A DNA stretch of 64,000 nucleotides, from NCBI GenBank assembly GCA_905147135.1, contig LR990055.1, forward strand, positions 1,116,001 through 1,180,000, written 5' to 3'. Below the pieces are notes generated by a model, which searched no databases, was not told the origin of the DNA, and saw only the letters and a program-made list of their open reading frames with translations. The translations under genes were made by a program, and so were the position numbers. The stretch comes from Blastobasis lacticolella. Taxonomy: Eukaryota; Arthropoda; Insecta; Lepidoptera; Blastobasidae. Positions 34,648-48,316 of the stretch are shown here, one piece after another (the stretch's first letter is position 1; every line of letters begins with the position of its first letter).

Positions 34648-37600
34648 TTCAAAAAATTGTGTAGATATGGATCTTGATAGAATTCGGAACTCGTACGTTA
34701 AGGACAAAAATGTTAAATTACTCAAGATCAATCTTGGCGTAACCCCACACGCTGCACGCCATGGGAGGGCCCGATGAATAGATTAACTCAATTATTGTTA
34801 TTACTCCAATAACAGCCGAGACTGGTCTTTCAGACAAAGAGGTTTGAACACGTGTATTACACTTGAATCGCCGAGGCCCGAGGGTGCAAATGAGTGCAAA
34901 GGAAAAGACTTACAAAGACATTTTAACGTGTTAGGGCGTAACAAAGTAACATCTTTTAAAGCTTTGAAATACTTTTTGGCCGCGACTTCGATGAAAAGTA
35001 GCCTTATGTCCATTTGACAACCTAGGGGTCTACAAAGGCTACATTGAGTGTTTCATATCATGATTCATATTAGATAACCACAAACTTATCTCATTCGGTA
35101 GTCAAAACTTGAACTAAGTGACGTTAATTGTTATGTCAATGCTAACAACAGCAATGCTGCAGATACGCTTCAATGCTACAGATAGACAGCCATAGACACA
35201 CGCGTCCAACTTCTAACAACCCTTTCGTGTTAAAATGGCATAATCATTGTCGAACTCTCATCGATATTTCCTTTTACGAAACTGCAACATTGTATCCACA
35301 ATACAGCTGGCTCTCTTTCAGCAGCGCACTAAATAGCTCTTGTCACCATTCGGTTACTTCAAAGCATTCTCTAGCAACACATTATAAATACGGCTTCCAC
35401 GCAAGAATGTGAAACAAGGAAGGCAAACCAGGAAGTAACCGGCATAGTTTTGGGTAATTTCGTGCGTTTGTGTACAAGTCAAAGGTATTTTAACGCGTAA
35501 ACATAACAAAGATGCAACGGTTACGACCCAAACATTATAATGTTGGGCGTTAATACCAAAACTTGGAGCTTTATTGCATGTGATATAACATGTTACGTCC
35601 TACTGAAAAGGCGGAAGATCAATGTTCATTGATGCAGAACGTGATATGTTTACCAAACTACAAATAATAATATGTGCTTTTAGGAAATTAATAAATATAG
35701 AATTGCAATTCCACTGCAAACTTATGAGTCGTCACGGCCTCATCTCGGCCTTTAGTCTCAAAATGTCCCAGTTGCAAAATGTCCACCCTCGGTCATATTA
35801 ATGAGAATAATATTATAGTTATATTAATTAGTACATAATAAGTACAGTGCCACTAACTTATCAGACCCGGTGGTCAAACAGAACTAACTAACGTCCAGTT
35901 TCTGAAACGCTTGTCAATGTTAATCATCGATAAAACTCTTTTCGTCTCTGTATACAACTCATCGTAGATAAGGATGGCGAATTTTATGATGATAACAATA
36001 GATTATCGTGAACGCTGTCACCGGGTTAGATAAGTTTGTGGCACTCTAAAACATCATTATGTTTGTTTACATAGTATTCATTTTTTGCAGTAGTTTAAAT
36101 TCTTACTATACAAGCTCACAAATCGTCGATTATAGTCACCAGAGAGTTATAAAAGATCACGTCTCTCGCAGATGCTAACATCGTCCCAGGACAATGGCTA
36201 AATTGCGACTAGCCTCATTTCGCGAGCGTTACAAACGTTTTTTTATCACAACACACGTGGGTCATCGGCCTACGCGAGTGTTATATTTATGTTTTGAGAG
36301 ACAGCAAGTCGCCGGACGTGATATGAAACACTCTGTATCTCTGTCTGTTCGGTGCGCAATGTTGCTGAACGAGAGTCGGTATCCTTTATAGTCCTGCAGC
36401 GTGATGGTCATGTTATGAGGCATATGAAACACATCCTGATTTATTCAGGGAAGTTATAATGACTGGTCGGATACTGCTTGAGACTTAATTGGCGTATAAT
36501 TCTTCAAAGATAACCAATGTCCTTTTAGTGGGTCGTTTAGATAGGGTACAGGGTGCCATTTACAGACAGCAAAGGTAGTTTTTTATAAAACGCATAACCC
36601 ATAACATCACAACGAAAGACCTCTTCGAAGCCACTGAGAATGCAGTGCGTGTGGCCAAATTATGGGTGTCTAAAATATAATGTATTTTGCCATGGATTCG
36701 CTAAGAAGATAAAACCCATAGCCAAACAACCAGACAGGTCACCTGATAGAAAATGCTAGGTAACTGGCTTCCACACTCACGATTCATGTAACTAAATAGC
36801 AGAATCGCAGTAGACTTCGGTTGTCTGGAGGAGATTACTTCGTACAATAAATGCGCTTGTTTTTTTATGGTGGCAAACAAGCTTGCAGCCTGTCGGATAG
36901 TAAGCAGTTACCTTGGTGGTAAATGGTAGATGGTCAGCAGGTAATACCAGTGTTAACTTAAACAAACATACAAGCTAAATAAAGACAATTCATTACATCA
37001 GCATTTACGACATTTAATAAGGACACGGGATTAAATACTATAAATACCAAAATCCTATCCCTAAAGTGAAAATTACGCGGAAGATTCCGTAACATGTTAC
37101 CAGAAGCATACTATTACTAAAACCTCTTCCCGTCACGCTATCTCCGCACACACTCCTATCTACCAGATGTTTCCTGTCGGTCGTCCCACAAACTTCAACC
37201 GTGTCTTGTGCAACAATTCAATTAGCCAAGCTTCTAGCGCCATCCAGCCACTTTTGCATAGCCATTCGGACCATACGGCGTGGTTTTAAAAGTTTCGTTT
37301 AGAGTTACGAGACTTCGAGTGGATTTATTACGTGAACACGACCCAGTAATGGCTGTACTCATTTTCGATGGGTTCCAGATTGGTCTAGGTGTTGCAATGG
37401 GTATTTGGCTAGCTGGTCCTTTTGCGTAGATTTTAAATTCATACAGATAGTCTGTCATACATGTTATCGGGAAGTATTCGATGGAAAATTACAATTGAAA
37501 TGTATGCTTACTGCAATAAATCACTGAGATTGAAGCGGAGTCGTTCGATAAAGTAGTACCCTGATGGACAATTCATCAATGAATGTGTAAGAAATGCCTT

Positions 37601-37794
37601 GTCCAGTGGCAACGGCGCGGTCGAAGAATACGAAGTACGCCTGTCTCAGGACAACTAAATCACTGTCCAGCAAACTTTCCGAAGAGCACGTTTGCGGGCA
37701 ATAACGAACGAAACCCCAATGGAAAGTAACCCAAAGTAAGGCTAACGAAATGAGAGGAGGATTGTAATTAAAAAACTTCCGCGTATGTACATCG

Positions 37795-38060
37795 CTGAGT
37801 TATGTACGTTAGTTGAATACTAACCGATGCTCTTACAGCGAGGGAAAACATAGGGATGAAACCTGCACGTTCAGGCGACTAAATATGTAACCATGATCCA
37901 ATCTGGTGATGTAGCCCTGGTAGCGGGTTACGCTGGTCAGATGGCAGTCGCCCCACTGTAATTATCTGATCTGCCAAATCATAGATCATGGTCAAGGCAG
38001 GTCTCCGGGGCCTCATTCGCGAGGGCACAACCGGGACATTAAGGCCAAGATGATGGCACT
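37795..38060 (+). mobile_element. tRNA-derived SINE lacking its head
   Basis: Plus-strand body of the SINE family (gagggaaaacatagggatga to acattaaggccaagatga); the tRNA-like region is missing. Confidence 0.65.
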
Positions 38061-40715
38061 AGACCTTTAAGATCGAATAAAAATGTCTGTGACGATATCA
38101 CATTGTCATTGATTGACATGATTTGTGAACCAACAGGTGTACAGAAGCGGACTTTTGTTTACAATATGTCTCTTCTTTCGTTGGCCTTAATCGTTGACAA
38201 AAAAAAAACATTAGACGAAACAAAACACTGAGCTTAACTCGCAGCTTCCCACAGTTGTGCGACATTTAACCACTGCGCCGGCGCAGGGGATGTGCCGAAC
38301 AAATGTTACGAGTATAATTAGAGAGCGGTCACTCACCCGGTGGGGACAATAAACGCTAGGAAAATATGCTAATATGCTACTACTATTCGTTTAGGATGGG
38401 TCGGGAAATGCATGCAACAATCGTGTCGACTGACAAGGAAAATGCTGACCGAGTTTTCGCTTAGTAACACGAGTGCACTTGTTTTGCTACAAATAAAACG
38501 AACCTGTGGAAATGATTTGTCTTCAGAGATGAAATGTCGTGTCCAAAAACGAGGTTGATCTAGGTCTTCAGTTGGGGACCTTGAGACAGATTATTGAACC
38601 TAAAACGTAAAATCTCTAAATGACTCTTACTAAGACCACATATCACCTACATCGTTTAAGATGGCTTCATAATCTTCAAACATGCGGACAGTCGACAACA
38701 TATCGCCCTACCTAATACCAGTATAAGATGAGCTAGCGTCTATAGACGCGTATAACAATATTAGCTGCTTTTATACTGGTTTGATTAGATCGATATCCAG
38801 TCTTCTGTACGAGACCATGTCTCCAAAAGGACATCGCCACCCAAAGACACATAAAAGTAAGCTACAACTAAAGCAGACGTAAAACACAGCTGCCCAAACG
38901 AGAGGCGAGCGTATAACGTCGTCTCGTAAAAAGCTATGAACACAGTCATTAGTCCCTATTTAGATTTACAAGCCGTAAATAACACGGTATAGCAACTGTG
39001 AATACAGCGGGGTATTTTGTCTGGAGAGCTGAAACGCGATACCGGGGCGATTGCACAAGACGTTACTATGAACTACTAGTCGTGCTGACACGAAGAATAT
39101 TTCTTCTTTCTTATAGTTATGTTCTGTGTGGTGATTGACCACATCTGATTTGTAATTTGAGCCAATAAATTTAAGCTTTAAATTCTCGGTGGCTTAATCT
39201 GCTTTGGGCGGTCCCTTGCATGAGTGTACCAGGAAGACAGCAAACAGATCGAGATAGCAAGAAATCGTAAGGCGAGTGATAGCTGTCCACAACACATAAC
39301 GACTACCGCTCTGTCAAGAGCGTATCGCCCAAGAAGAAGTAATGGCCTAGACGAAGTAATCGGTCCGACTCGTACGACGAAATATTCACGCCAAAATGAT
39401 TATTATATACGCGTATTTACGCGCGATTATTATATAAGTCGCGGGCAATTTGACAATTTAAAATGATATTTTGTATCATATAACCCATGGTAATAACTGA
39501 TCGTTTTAGTTCTCATTTTTGTGGCTCAGATTATAAATAATTCCAATCTGTCTTCAGCTCCCCCACCAGCACCCACAATGGCCACATCACCCTCTAAGCA
39601 TGCAAGGGTTGGTATTAATAGCCGCCCTTCAAAGCGTTACTTCTTTTCAATGCCCTGTCGTTACAAGCTCTGGCGCCAAGGCGGCACGATTGAAATGTTT
39701 ATCTGACGAAGATGTATTGTATTTAGCGCATGAAGATGTATTGGATTAACGGCGCTTACGGGAAAAAAGCGTGTGTATGATATCCAATGATGAAAGAAAA
39801 TCCTTTAAGAGGAATGGATGTACTGTAAAATAATGCGTGTATGCCTAAGCATGCCTGTAATAGAAAATGACCGACAGATGTGCCAAAAAAGAGCTAGAAT
39901 TATCTAGCTAGCATCATACAAAACATGGCGAATCGGCACGTTCATGGCCTGTCATCCACATAGAAATTGAACCATAGAGCCTGTCTTTCTTAAGGATATT
40001 TTTAGTCATTGGTGTTAACTGGTAATGTACGTATTATTATATTTAACGGGACCAACACGCGACGTACCTTTGCGATTTGTTTGTCTCATTTGGGGTAAAC
40101 TAATGTCACTAGTAGTATATGACACACACCAAATTAATTACGTAATGAATAAATTAAGGTACAGTAAGCTGTCAGTAAAGGGTTCGTTCACTCTACAGCT
40201 GACTGTACCAACTCAAAACTATTTTGTGGCGTATTATATAGCTTATTTGTAAACAACTTCTGCGTTAAACGTTTTCAATATATGCCTGCAAACGAATGTG
40301 TTACAAAAACAAACAGGAAACGGTAACATCAAATTTTCCATTTACATTACGCGGTAAAATGTTTACGTATTATAACCAAACCACATTTAGTGCTACCACG
40401 AAATAGCACCGTACTGAGTTTACCGGTTGACAAACCACTGTTTACAAGTTCATAAGAGTAAGGAGCTGTTTCACCACCAGCCGATAAAATTCCAGATAGT
40501 ATCCAGAAGTTTTTTCTTTCATGACTCAACTTATTGCATACATCCGAATTTATCAAACATACACAATGACTAAGATAATGTGCAAACCATCAAAAAAAGA
40601 AGTGAGAAAGGGTGCGGGGGTGTGGAACGCGTGAGTGCCCTGTGTTGGCGTTTGTGGACTTTTGATTTGTTCACGGTTTAGGAGAAAAACGCATTAATGT
40701 GAGATGTATATAACA

Positions 40716-40930
40716 ACTAGTGGACTCGGCGCGATTTCGTTCACGTAACCTACACCTTTACTACACCTACTTTACCCCTACCTACCCTTTTTCCTTGTAT
40801 ATAAACCTTCCTCTTGAATCACTCTATTTATTGTTGAAAGCCGAATTGGAATATCATTAGTAATTTAAAAGATCTGAGCGTACATACATAGATAAATAGG
40901 ACAAGACGGCAGGAAGAGTTTTATTTGTAT
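40716..40930 (+). repeat. Dispersed repeat with cggcgcgattt...gaatcactc text
   Basis: A common lepidopteran-type repeat: AGTGGACTCGGCGCGATTTC, a run of CCTAC units, TTCCTCTTGAATCACTC and GATCTGAGCGTACATA. Related copies at 14840-15000, 32340-32480 and 49858-50040. Confidence 0.6.
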
Positions 40931-41880
40931 AAATAAATAAAATTCAATAAATCGTGACTTAAGGGTTCTAATTCGAAGAAACGCATACTGAAATTTCACG
41001 TGCCCGAAGCATTCCTACTCGAAGATTTTTGTGCCGTGTGTCTGAGTGGAATAAAAGTGTTTTACCTTAGTTTACTCGTACAGCTGGCTCAGAATCTGTG
41101 TATAAAATCCACCAGAAATCGGGAACGGCGCTTAATATAAATAATCGTTATCTCCCTTGGCTTCTAAGTGGGTCACAGGAGTCGCGTCCGGCAGTTCGAC
41201 ATTACTGTTTATGGTTCCACAACCACGATAAACTCTAAATTCAGAGTCGGCGTTAGTGGTTGAGATATGGGTTTGTTGATGCTGGCTGTGATGACTGGTG
41301 GAAGAGTGATTATGTATATGATTGGAACTGTGTTTGTGCTTAAATGCAGAGGAAGTTTTATAAGTGGGTTTCAGCTAAATGTTTTAGATGAACGATCTGT
41401 TATTCCTCCCTGAGTAGACAAGTCACATAACACACATATTAAAAAGTTGGCAATTAAGTTTATGACCAGCCTGATGATGAGCAGTTGCCGGCAGCGTATG
41501 GACGTGGACATTTGAAATTCCAGGGGTATCACTCAGGGTCGGCGCGGAAAAATCTATTAACCACTTTCTTTAAAAGCTCCATGTTGTACTGTTCAGGAGG
41601 GCTAAATCTATAATCGTACTGTGCGCGGGAGAAAATTGAAGGCAATAACTTTAATCCAAAAATTTGACTGAGGAAGTCAGTAGCAAATCATGTTCAGTTT
41701 CTTAACATGTGTATGGTAAGAAGTTCGTCGCCACCGGCTTGACCGTAAACAGTCGTTCCAAAAACAATATTTCATCCCTAACGAATTGTGCAATGACGGA
41801 AAATACCTTGCCTACGGATGTAAGATTTGTCTACGAGTACCAAAGGGTAAAATAGCACACTTACGTTTCAAACATCAAGT

Positions 41881-42251
41881 TAGTGTCAGACTGAAGCTTA
41901 GGCTTCGGCTTCGGGCATCTTCGGCCAAAAAAAACACCGGCGAAACCTTCCGACTTCGGCACGAAAGCCGTAGGTGGTTTTCATTATTTTTAACAAATAA
42001 ATTGCAGGGTTATTTTTTATCATCTTTAGATCAACTTCTAGAGATGATATAAATCACCTTTCAAGCTTTCAATAACTTTTAAATAAATTTTAATACGTTT
42101 TAAATTGTAGCTTGTATAAGCTACAATTAATAATATTAGTAGTAGCCAATCTTGAACAAAATTTCTTAGAGCTTCGGCTTCAGCCGCTTGTGGCGATAGC
42201 CGATTAATCGGGTTCGGCTTCAGCCAGATTTTTACATTCGGTCAGACACTA
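41881..42251. mobile_element. hAT-type MITE with 8-bp target duplication
   Basis: Ends TAGTGTCAGACTGAAG and the inverse of TAGTGTCTGACCGAATG. Flanks CATCAAGT (41873-41880) and CATTAAGT (42252-42259) match at 7 of 8 positions, fitting the 8-bp duplication of hAT transposons. The body has GGCTTCGGCTTCGG repeats and no coding capacity. Confidence 0.8.
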
Positions 42252-42438
42252 CATTAAGTAAGCTTTTCTTATCGTGTTGATCACAAACACTACACCCACG
42301 AGAGATTAGCTCCGATAGTCACCATAGACACAACTGGAACAATGCTGTCCTAGAAATCGGTGTAAAGTAAACCTACATGAAACTATTAAGCATCTTTGCA
42401 TATATGCAAGCATAGGGTATAAAAAGCCATTCACAAAC

Positions 42439-42537
42439 CTCCTTCTCCAACGCCTGCGTCTGCTGCACCTTGTCCCGAAGAGCGACCAGCTCCAGCGGCC
42501 AGCTCGCCACCTCCGCGTCGGGGTCAGACAGCAGCAC
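42439..42537 (-). CDS. Plp: PLP-like scaffold, exon 8
   Basis: Encodes residues 795-827 (VLLSDPDAEVASWPLELVAL, then a Lys/Gln/Glu-rich helix ending ALEKE). Acceptor GTGTGCAG, donor GAG|GTTTGT, phase 0-0. It sits between introns of about 10.3 and 15.1 kb. Confidence 0.75.
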
Positions 42538-43084
42538 CTGCACACCACACATTGGATTACCATAACTGTCATACGAGATATCTGTTTTATGCTAAATTCG
42601 CGGTCTTTACACATAAAAAATATCATCAGGATGATTCATAACAGCCAGAAGTCGCCCATTGCTGGGCATAGGCCTCCCCCAGAGATCTCTACAAAGGCCG
42701 GTCCTGTGCCTTCCGCATTCAGCTGGTACCTGCGATCTTTACCAGATCATCGGTCCACCTTGTGGGAAACCTACCCTCGCTGCGTCTTCCGGCATTTACA
42801 ATATGATTGTAATAAAAAATATATTACAATTATATTGGGTAACGACAATAGTCTCTTGGTAGATTTTAGAAGGCAGCATTCAACTGAGAGGCAACTAGAA
42901 CTCTATTACCACACTATTATCTTTAGTCTTAGTCGTAAATGAGTCGCAATTGAATTTCAATAGCATGTGAGCAGACTTGGGTACCAGCCGTTGCCCATTT
43001 TCCGGTTTACAGAAGTCTTAACTGGTCTATCTCAACCAGTTTAGTCGCCGTATACGACACCGAGTCCATACTCATGGCCAGGGC

Positions 43085-43140
43085 GTAACCTGGGCCCTCG
43101 TGCGCGAGAGCACAACCAGAATTAACGCCAAGATAATTAT
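43085..43140 (+). mobile_element. SINE 3' fragment
   Basis: Only the end of the family (gggccctcgtgcgcgagagc to ttaacgccaagataat). Confidence 0.5.
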
Positions 43141-43715
43141 TATGTTATATGAGGGACGATTTCGATATTTTAACATGTGCGGGCAGGGAGTTCCACTCCC
43201 TTGCAACAGAAAAGAGTTAAAAACATGCTGATTGCGTATAGGTTGAATGTCGACAATGTAGGGATAGTACGCTAACCTACACCTGGAGCCCCGAAGATGG
43301 AATGGGGCTGGTGAAACTAACTCGTGTAATTCCCCATTTTTGGCAGCAGTTTTAGCCTTAACTTAAATTATAAAATACTGGCGTAATACAATGCTTCCCT
43401 GCATTTTGAAAACGGCGAAGTTATAATATAGGTACATTAATGTGCCAACTTTTAAAGTCATAATGTACAGAGGTAAGTGCGTAAATCTTACAAGGAAAAT
43501 TGAAAATAAATGTATCAACAATTATTTGTAATTATTTATAATTATGTTTAGGCATATTTATAATTACCAAAGAGACAATAATAACATGTTATTTATAAAT
43601 GTAATATTATATTTGCCTCCAAAGTTACTGTGAGTCTGCTACTTGTCTTCACCATTCCGCGGCAGACCGTTCCACGGACGCATAAGAAGCATGCTGAAAA
43701 CTAGCACGTGTGATC

Positions 43716-44000
43716 ATATTGGCGTTAATGTCAAGGTTGCGCTGGCGCGCGAGGGCCCGGGGTCCGCCTTGACCATGATTCAGGATTTGGCAGATCAGGT
43801 AATTACAGTGGAGCGATTGCGATCTGACCCGGTTAACAGAGGAATGATTAGATTGGATCTAGGTTACACATTCAGTCGTCTGAATGTGAAGATTTCGTCA
43901 CCATGTTTTCCCTCACCATGTGTTCGACTAATGTCCATAACTCAGAAAATAGTCATTCGTACATAGCGGCACTGGGGTTCGAACCCGGTACCTAGGGGTC
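43716..44000 (-). mobile_element. tRNA-derived SINE
   Basis: Minus-strand copy with conserved blocks (attggcgttaatgtcaaggt; gcactggggttcgaacccgg). The outermost head is missing. Confidence 0.7.
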
Positions 44001-44247
44001 TGTCAATATATCCGCGATCTCCTCCTAAACAACGCAACGGATTTTGGTGCGGTTTTCACTACCATTTAGTTCCGGAAGCTTTAAATACCTATGTAAAAAA
44101 AATACGCGAAATCCCGTGCGAAGCCGGTGCGGGTCGCTTGTATCGTAAACGCATCACACATACATATAGGTATATGTATAGGTTGGGGGCTCCCATTTTC
44201 CGTACTTGGACTCAAATTCGGTCCTTTATACGTGACTGAGAGCCGGC

Positions 44248-44605
44248 TATTGTAGCCAGCCCAGCTGCTTCCAGAAGTCTATTAGTCTCTTGGGACGTTC
44301 ACAGACCTCTCGAAAGGACCCTGTTCCTATTGAGGCTTTGGCTCTGTAGTCCTTTAGCTCCTCACACTCCAGGACCACGTGAGCTGTCGTTTCCTCAGCT
44401 ACTAAACATCCTGTATGTCTGTAGCTCCGATGGTATGCAGTAGTTTGTTCAGGGGGAGGTGCCCTGTAATTGTACCAACTACTGTCTTAATTTCTCTCCG
44501 GTTTAGGTCTAGTAGCCTTTTAGTTAGCTTAGGTGATCTTTCGCTCACCACTAACTTAGACTGCCTGCATCCGGGTGTGTTTTCAGCGCTTGTTGTGCTG
44601 GTCAT
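44248..44605 (-). pseudogene. Non-LTR retrotransposon fragment, RNase H / Cys-His C-terminal end
   Basis: The minus strand reads TTSAENTPGCRQSKLVVSER and TITGHLPLNKLLHTIGATDI, then, after a frame change near 44402, TTAHVVLECEELKDYRAKAS and a stop at 44250-44248. The GHLPLNKLLH and VVLECEEL pattern is the end of an R1/jockey-type retrotransposon ORF2. The Cys codons expected at the junction are lost. Confidence 0.7.
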
Positions 44606-44975
44606 TAGTATGTTTGCTCACCCACGAGCGTAGTGATCACACATACATAAACAGCAATGCACCGCCGGTACACGATCAAAACATTATTTACATTTCTCAC
44701 GAGTATCGGTCTCGCGTGCAAGATGCACATGTTGTGACGGCTTGCAGCTGATACGGGTTATCTATTGACGTCTCGTTGTACAGAAAATTATATCATAGAC
44801 GTAGGTATTTAACATGTTTTTCTACCCATGTATAGTATCAAGCGAAGTTGATGTTTTGATTAAAACTCTTTCCGTCTCTGTCTACAACTCACCATAGACA
44901 AAGATGGCAATTTCTAATTCACGATTAACAATAGATTAACGTACGAGAAACTCGCCGTAAGTCTGTTACATCGCT

Positions 44976-45113
44976 CAGCACGGCTAGCACAAGGCTAGCT
45001 CCTGCTAGAAAATGCGCGATAAAGATATTGTTATCTCTTTCATTTTAGTATTAAGAGAAATAAACAAAGGCGGCGCGGGCTATGTCGCGGCCACATTTGT
45101 GGTAGCCGTGCAG
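44976..45113. mobile_element. Small MITE, copy 2 of 3 (inverted)
   Basis: CAGCACGGCTAGCAC...GGTAGCCGTGCAG; the reverse complement shares AATACTAAAATGAAAGAGAT with copy 1. Confidence 0.6.
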
Positions 45114-45552
45114 TTTTAAACTATTTCCGCCCACGTAATTCCTACCCGTGACAAACTGGTCGGAATCCTAGTATAGGTATTTTGGTAGTACGCATTTAGT
45201 AGACTAGACACGACCTTCAGCAATGAAGATGCAGACTAGGAAGAAGAGAAATAGCAGAATAAGCTATACTTTCCAAGCTTGGATAATATGGCAAAACCTC
45301 GCTCAACACCAGTGGTGAATTGTCATAATGGTAGATCGAATAGGGTAAAGTATATATTCCTTACGAAGACAAAAATACCAAAAACCAAAAGCTCCCACTA
45401 TCAACACTTCATTTTTACAATTGAACCGTAGTTGTCAAAAGCTGCAGCCAATTAATTCAACCTGAATAAATAAATCTTACAAGTCATATTCAAGAAAAAT
45501 ACCTTATGTATGTAGCCTGAGTAACGCACCAGCAAATCACCCATTTCACTGT

Positions 45553-45670
45553 CAATATTTAGCACAATCACAATCAAAACTGTCACCAATATATTCACAA
45601 CGAATAGAATGGACAACAAGCACAATCACACTTATAATCACGACTGTCACTAATATATTCACATATAATA
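45553..45670. repeat. Tandem repeat, ~67-bp unit
   Basis: Two units each contain GCACAATCACA, ACTGTCACCAATATATTCAC or its variant. Spurious open frames arise from it. Confidence 0.6.
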
Positions 45671-47114
45671 AAAAACACTTGCAGCAAGAGAGCCAGTTCA
45701 CATAGTAGCTACAAGTAACACACTGATTGAAGGAAAACACTAGACTGATGTCCGGATGTCGTATGACCCCAACATTATCAGTGTTCCCTCATTGGTAGAG
45801 GCACAATGTAAACATTAATTACCAATAAATAATAATTGTTACTCGACACTATTTGTTATGCTTAATCTGTTTACTTACACTCCCATCTCTTTCTCTCTAT
45901 TCAAAAGTTTGGCTACGTAATGAGACAAAAAATGAGAGATAATTAAGATAATGTGTTTGCAGAAGAGGTAATCCTCTTTACTTAACTAATTTGTTTGTTG
46001 TAGTTTGTCTGTACACGGATATTAATCAATGGAAAGGTATTACACTAACGACACCAACGTGCTGACAATCCCTAGCCACCCAGGGCGATTTATCTTGTCT
46101 GTTCACTGTGTGACCGAATCTGTCTTTCCCGTGTCGGCCTCAACAGCCATCAGAAAAAATGCCGTACCATTAACAGTGACGCTGTTTAAATCATCCATAT
46201 AGCAGTAAATAAGTATATTTAGAACAAAACAATATTGCAATGAGTCATGAATAAATATAAAGGAAGATATTAAATATCGCTGGCGTATATTAAAATAAGC
46301 CAGTATTAAGGAAAAAGTCAGCGACATTAAAGGCTAACAGCTAAGTTCCGAAATAAATTAGTCAAATGTAAAAAATATACAACTCTTACACATCAGGCAA
46401 ACTAGTTTGCCACGTTAGATAGATAGATAAACACTATATACCAATAACTTACAATAACAAGGAACACATATGAGCAACGGCGGCCTTATCGCTACAAGCG
46501 ATCGCTTCCAGGCAAGCTTTACAAATATTGAGATAGGGATACAAGAGTGAGCTACAGGATACAAGAGAATGCATTGTGCATTCATCTAAACACCTACAAA
46601 TAGCCAGAAACATGACATCTTCGTACTTATGTAGGTATAATAACCTGAGTGGTAAAAAAAACAGAATTAGCTCAGTGGCGTCGGAAATATCAGCATAAGA
46701 AAACTGATTCGTAAACAGGAAATGCCGCTACAAGAATACATCGTATGTATGCCAAGACACAAGGTTAATTATGGTTTCTATTCTTCGTCCATTCTTTTAA
46801 TGAGCCGGCTCTAATCTAATCTTATACACTAATGGAGCATTTGAATGTAACAAAGAAAGAAAACATTTATTACAAAGGATGCCACGACAGGATAATTTGC
46901 CAGATATTACGATAACTGTTACCGCTTTTGTTGTCTTTAAAGGATTTTATGACATGATCTAACTGCTAGATTCTAGCAGATCATCTCTAGTAGCGTGGTA
47001 AGTCACACAACATTTCTGGAGGTACGGGCACGAGCTGTCCCCGGCCACGCAATTTTGTGGCTCTGTATGGTAAAATGGTCAGACTTTTACGACCAAAATG
47101 ATGAAAATAAAATA

Positions 47115-47660
47115 AAAATAATTATCTTGGCATCAATATCCCGGTTGTGCTACTGCGAGGCGTGAGGGCCCGGGGTCGGCCTTGAACATTATTCAGATTT
47201 TGGCAGATCAGGTTATTACAGTGGAGCGACTGCCATCAAACCTCCGTCACCCTGTTAACAGGGGTACCTGACCACATTCAGTCGCATTAATTTTATTTAT
47301 TTATTTATTTACCATAAATTTACAGCGTTACAGTACTTACAAATTACTAATACACTGCAAATATCAATAAATATACAAAACCTTAAATTAAAAACTTAAA
47401 AACATAATCAAATTAAAGAATTAAGATACATTCACTCATCCATCAACTCACTAAACCTCAGACATGCATTTCGCGCTTCCATACATCGACTCACAAATGA
47501 ATGTGCAGGTTTCATCACGATGACTTCTCTCACCGTAAGAGCATCGGTTAGTGTTCAACCAATGTACATAACTCAGAAAAGGGTCATTGGTATATGGCGG
47601 CACTGGAGATCGACTCGGTACCTCTCGCTTACGAGTCAGACCCGCTACCCATCAGGCCAC
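47115..47660 (-). mobile_element. tRNA-derived SINE split by a nested LINE end
   Basis: SINE blocks at 47115-47288 and 47500-47660 are one minus-strand copy, interrupted at the gtcgc|aatgtgcaggtttc point by about 210 bp. The nested piece (about 47289-47499) begins with a (TTTA)n run and is the minus-strand 3' end of a non-LTR element. Confidence 0.75.
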
Positions 47661-48316
47661 AGACGCTCACAGGTGAAGTACAGTCCGACGACACTCCGGC
47701 AGTGCGACAAGAGACAGCATGGACCCAGGAATGGGGTCACTGGGCGGAGTGGGCGATACCTGGCAGTACGCCACGCCGCCGTGACACCGCACGTATCAAA
47801 ATGGCTATGACCTCCCGCCACGCGCGGGAAAGCGCGCCGAAGGGGTGAATAGGTGCACGCTTTCTTCATGAGTGATTGAATGAATTGTTTATAAAAGGAG
47901 AATTCATTCAATCACTTAGAAAATTCACCGGCAAAAAATTCACGGTCCATACAAAAAGTACCTTTGAAAGTGCCAGCCAACAAAATTATAATCGCAATTC
48001 AGAGAGCATGCATTATTTTGAATATTTTTATTAGGACAGTTTTGTTAAGCTATACGACAATTCCTATAGTTGTTCTTGAAACCTGAAAATCTAGCTTGTC
48101 ATTTATTGTAATAGAATTCTAGATTTTCAATCTTCAATAACAATTCTAGTAATAGTCGGCTGGCTGTCGGTCGGGTGGCTGAGATAATAAAAATGTCCAG
48201 AATGAAACGTTCTATCAAACTGACTACTTTTCCGTTTTTAGCCGACACTTTGTAATTTTTATGGTACTTTTTGAATCTATTGCTACTTTTAACGATTATG
48301 TTTATATTATTATTAG

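Larger units (their letters stand above)
27349..42438. other. Intron 8 (15.1 kb)
   Basis: Repeat fragments include: 27520-27620 and 36860-36930 (gtttgccacctt repeat), 28027-28205 (family B), 29935-30110 (half MITE), 32340-32480 and 40716-40900 (cccggcgcgacttcgttcgcg repeat), 33378-33640 (SINE), 35890-36020 (repeat shared with 44861-44955), 37795-38060 (SINE) and 41881-42251 (hAT MITE). One curious reading frame is at 34261-34647. The stretches 28.3-29.9 kb, 30.2-31.5 kb and 38.1-40.6 kb are AT-rich with nothing I recognise. Confidence 0.5.

Noticed and set aside
45552..45740. Cys/Val-rich 62-codon minus-strand frame
   Set aside because: Generated by the ~67-bp tandem repeat.
47594..47848. 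84-codon plus-strand frame
   Set aside because: Starts inside the SINE head and runs into unique sequence; no domain.
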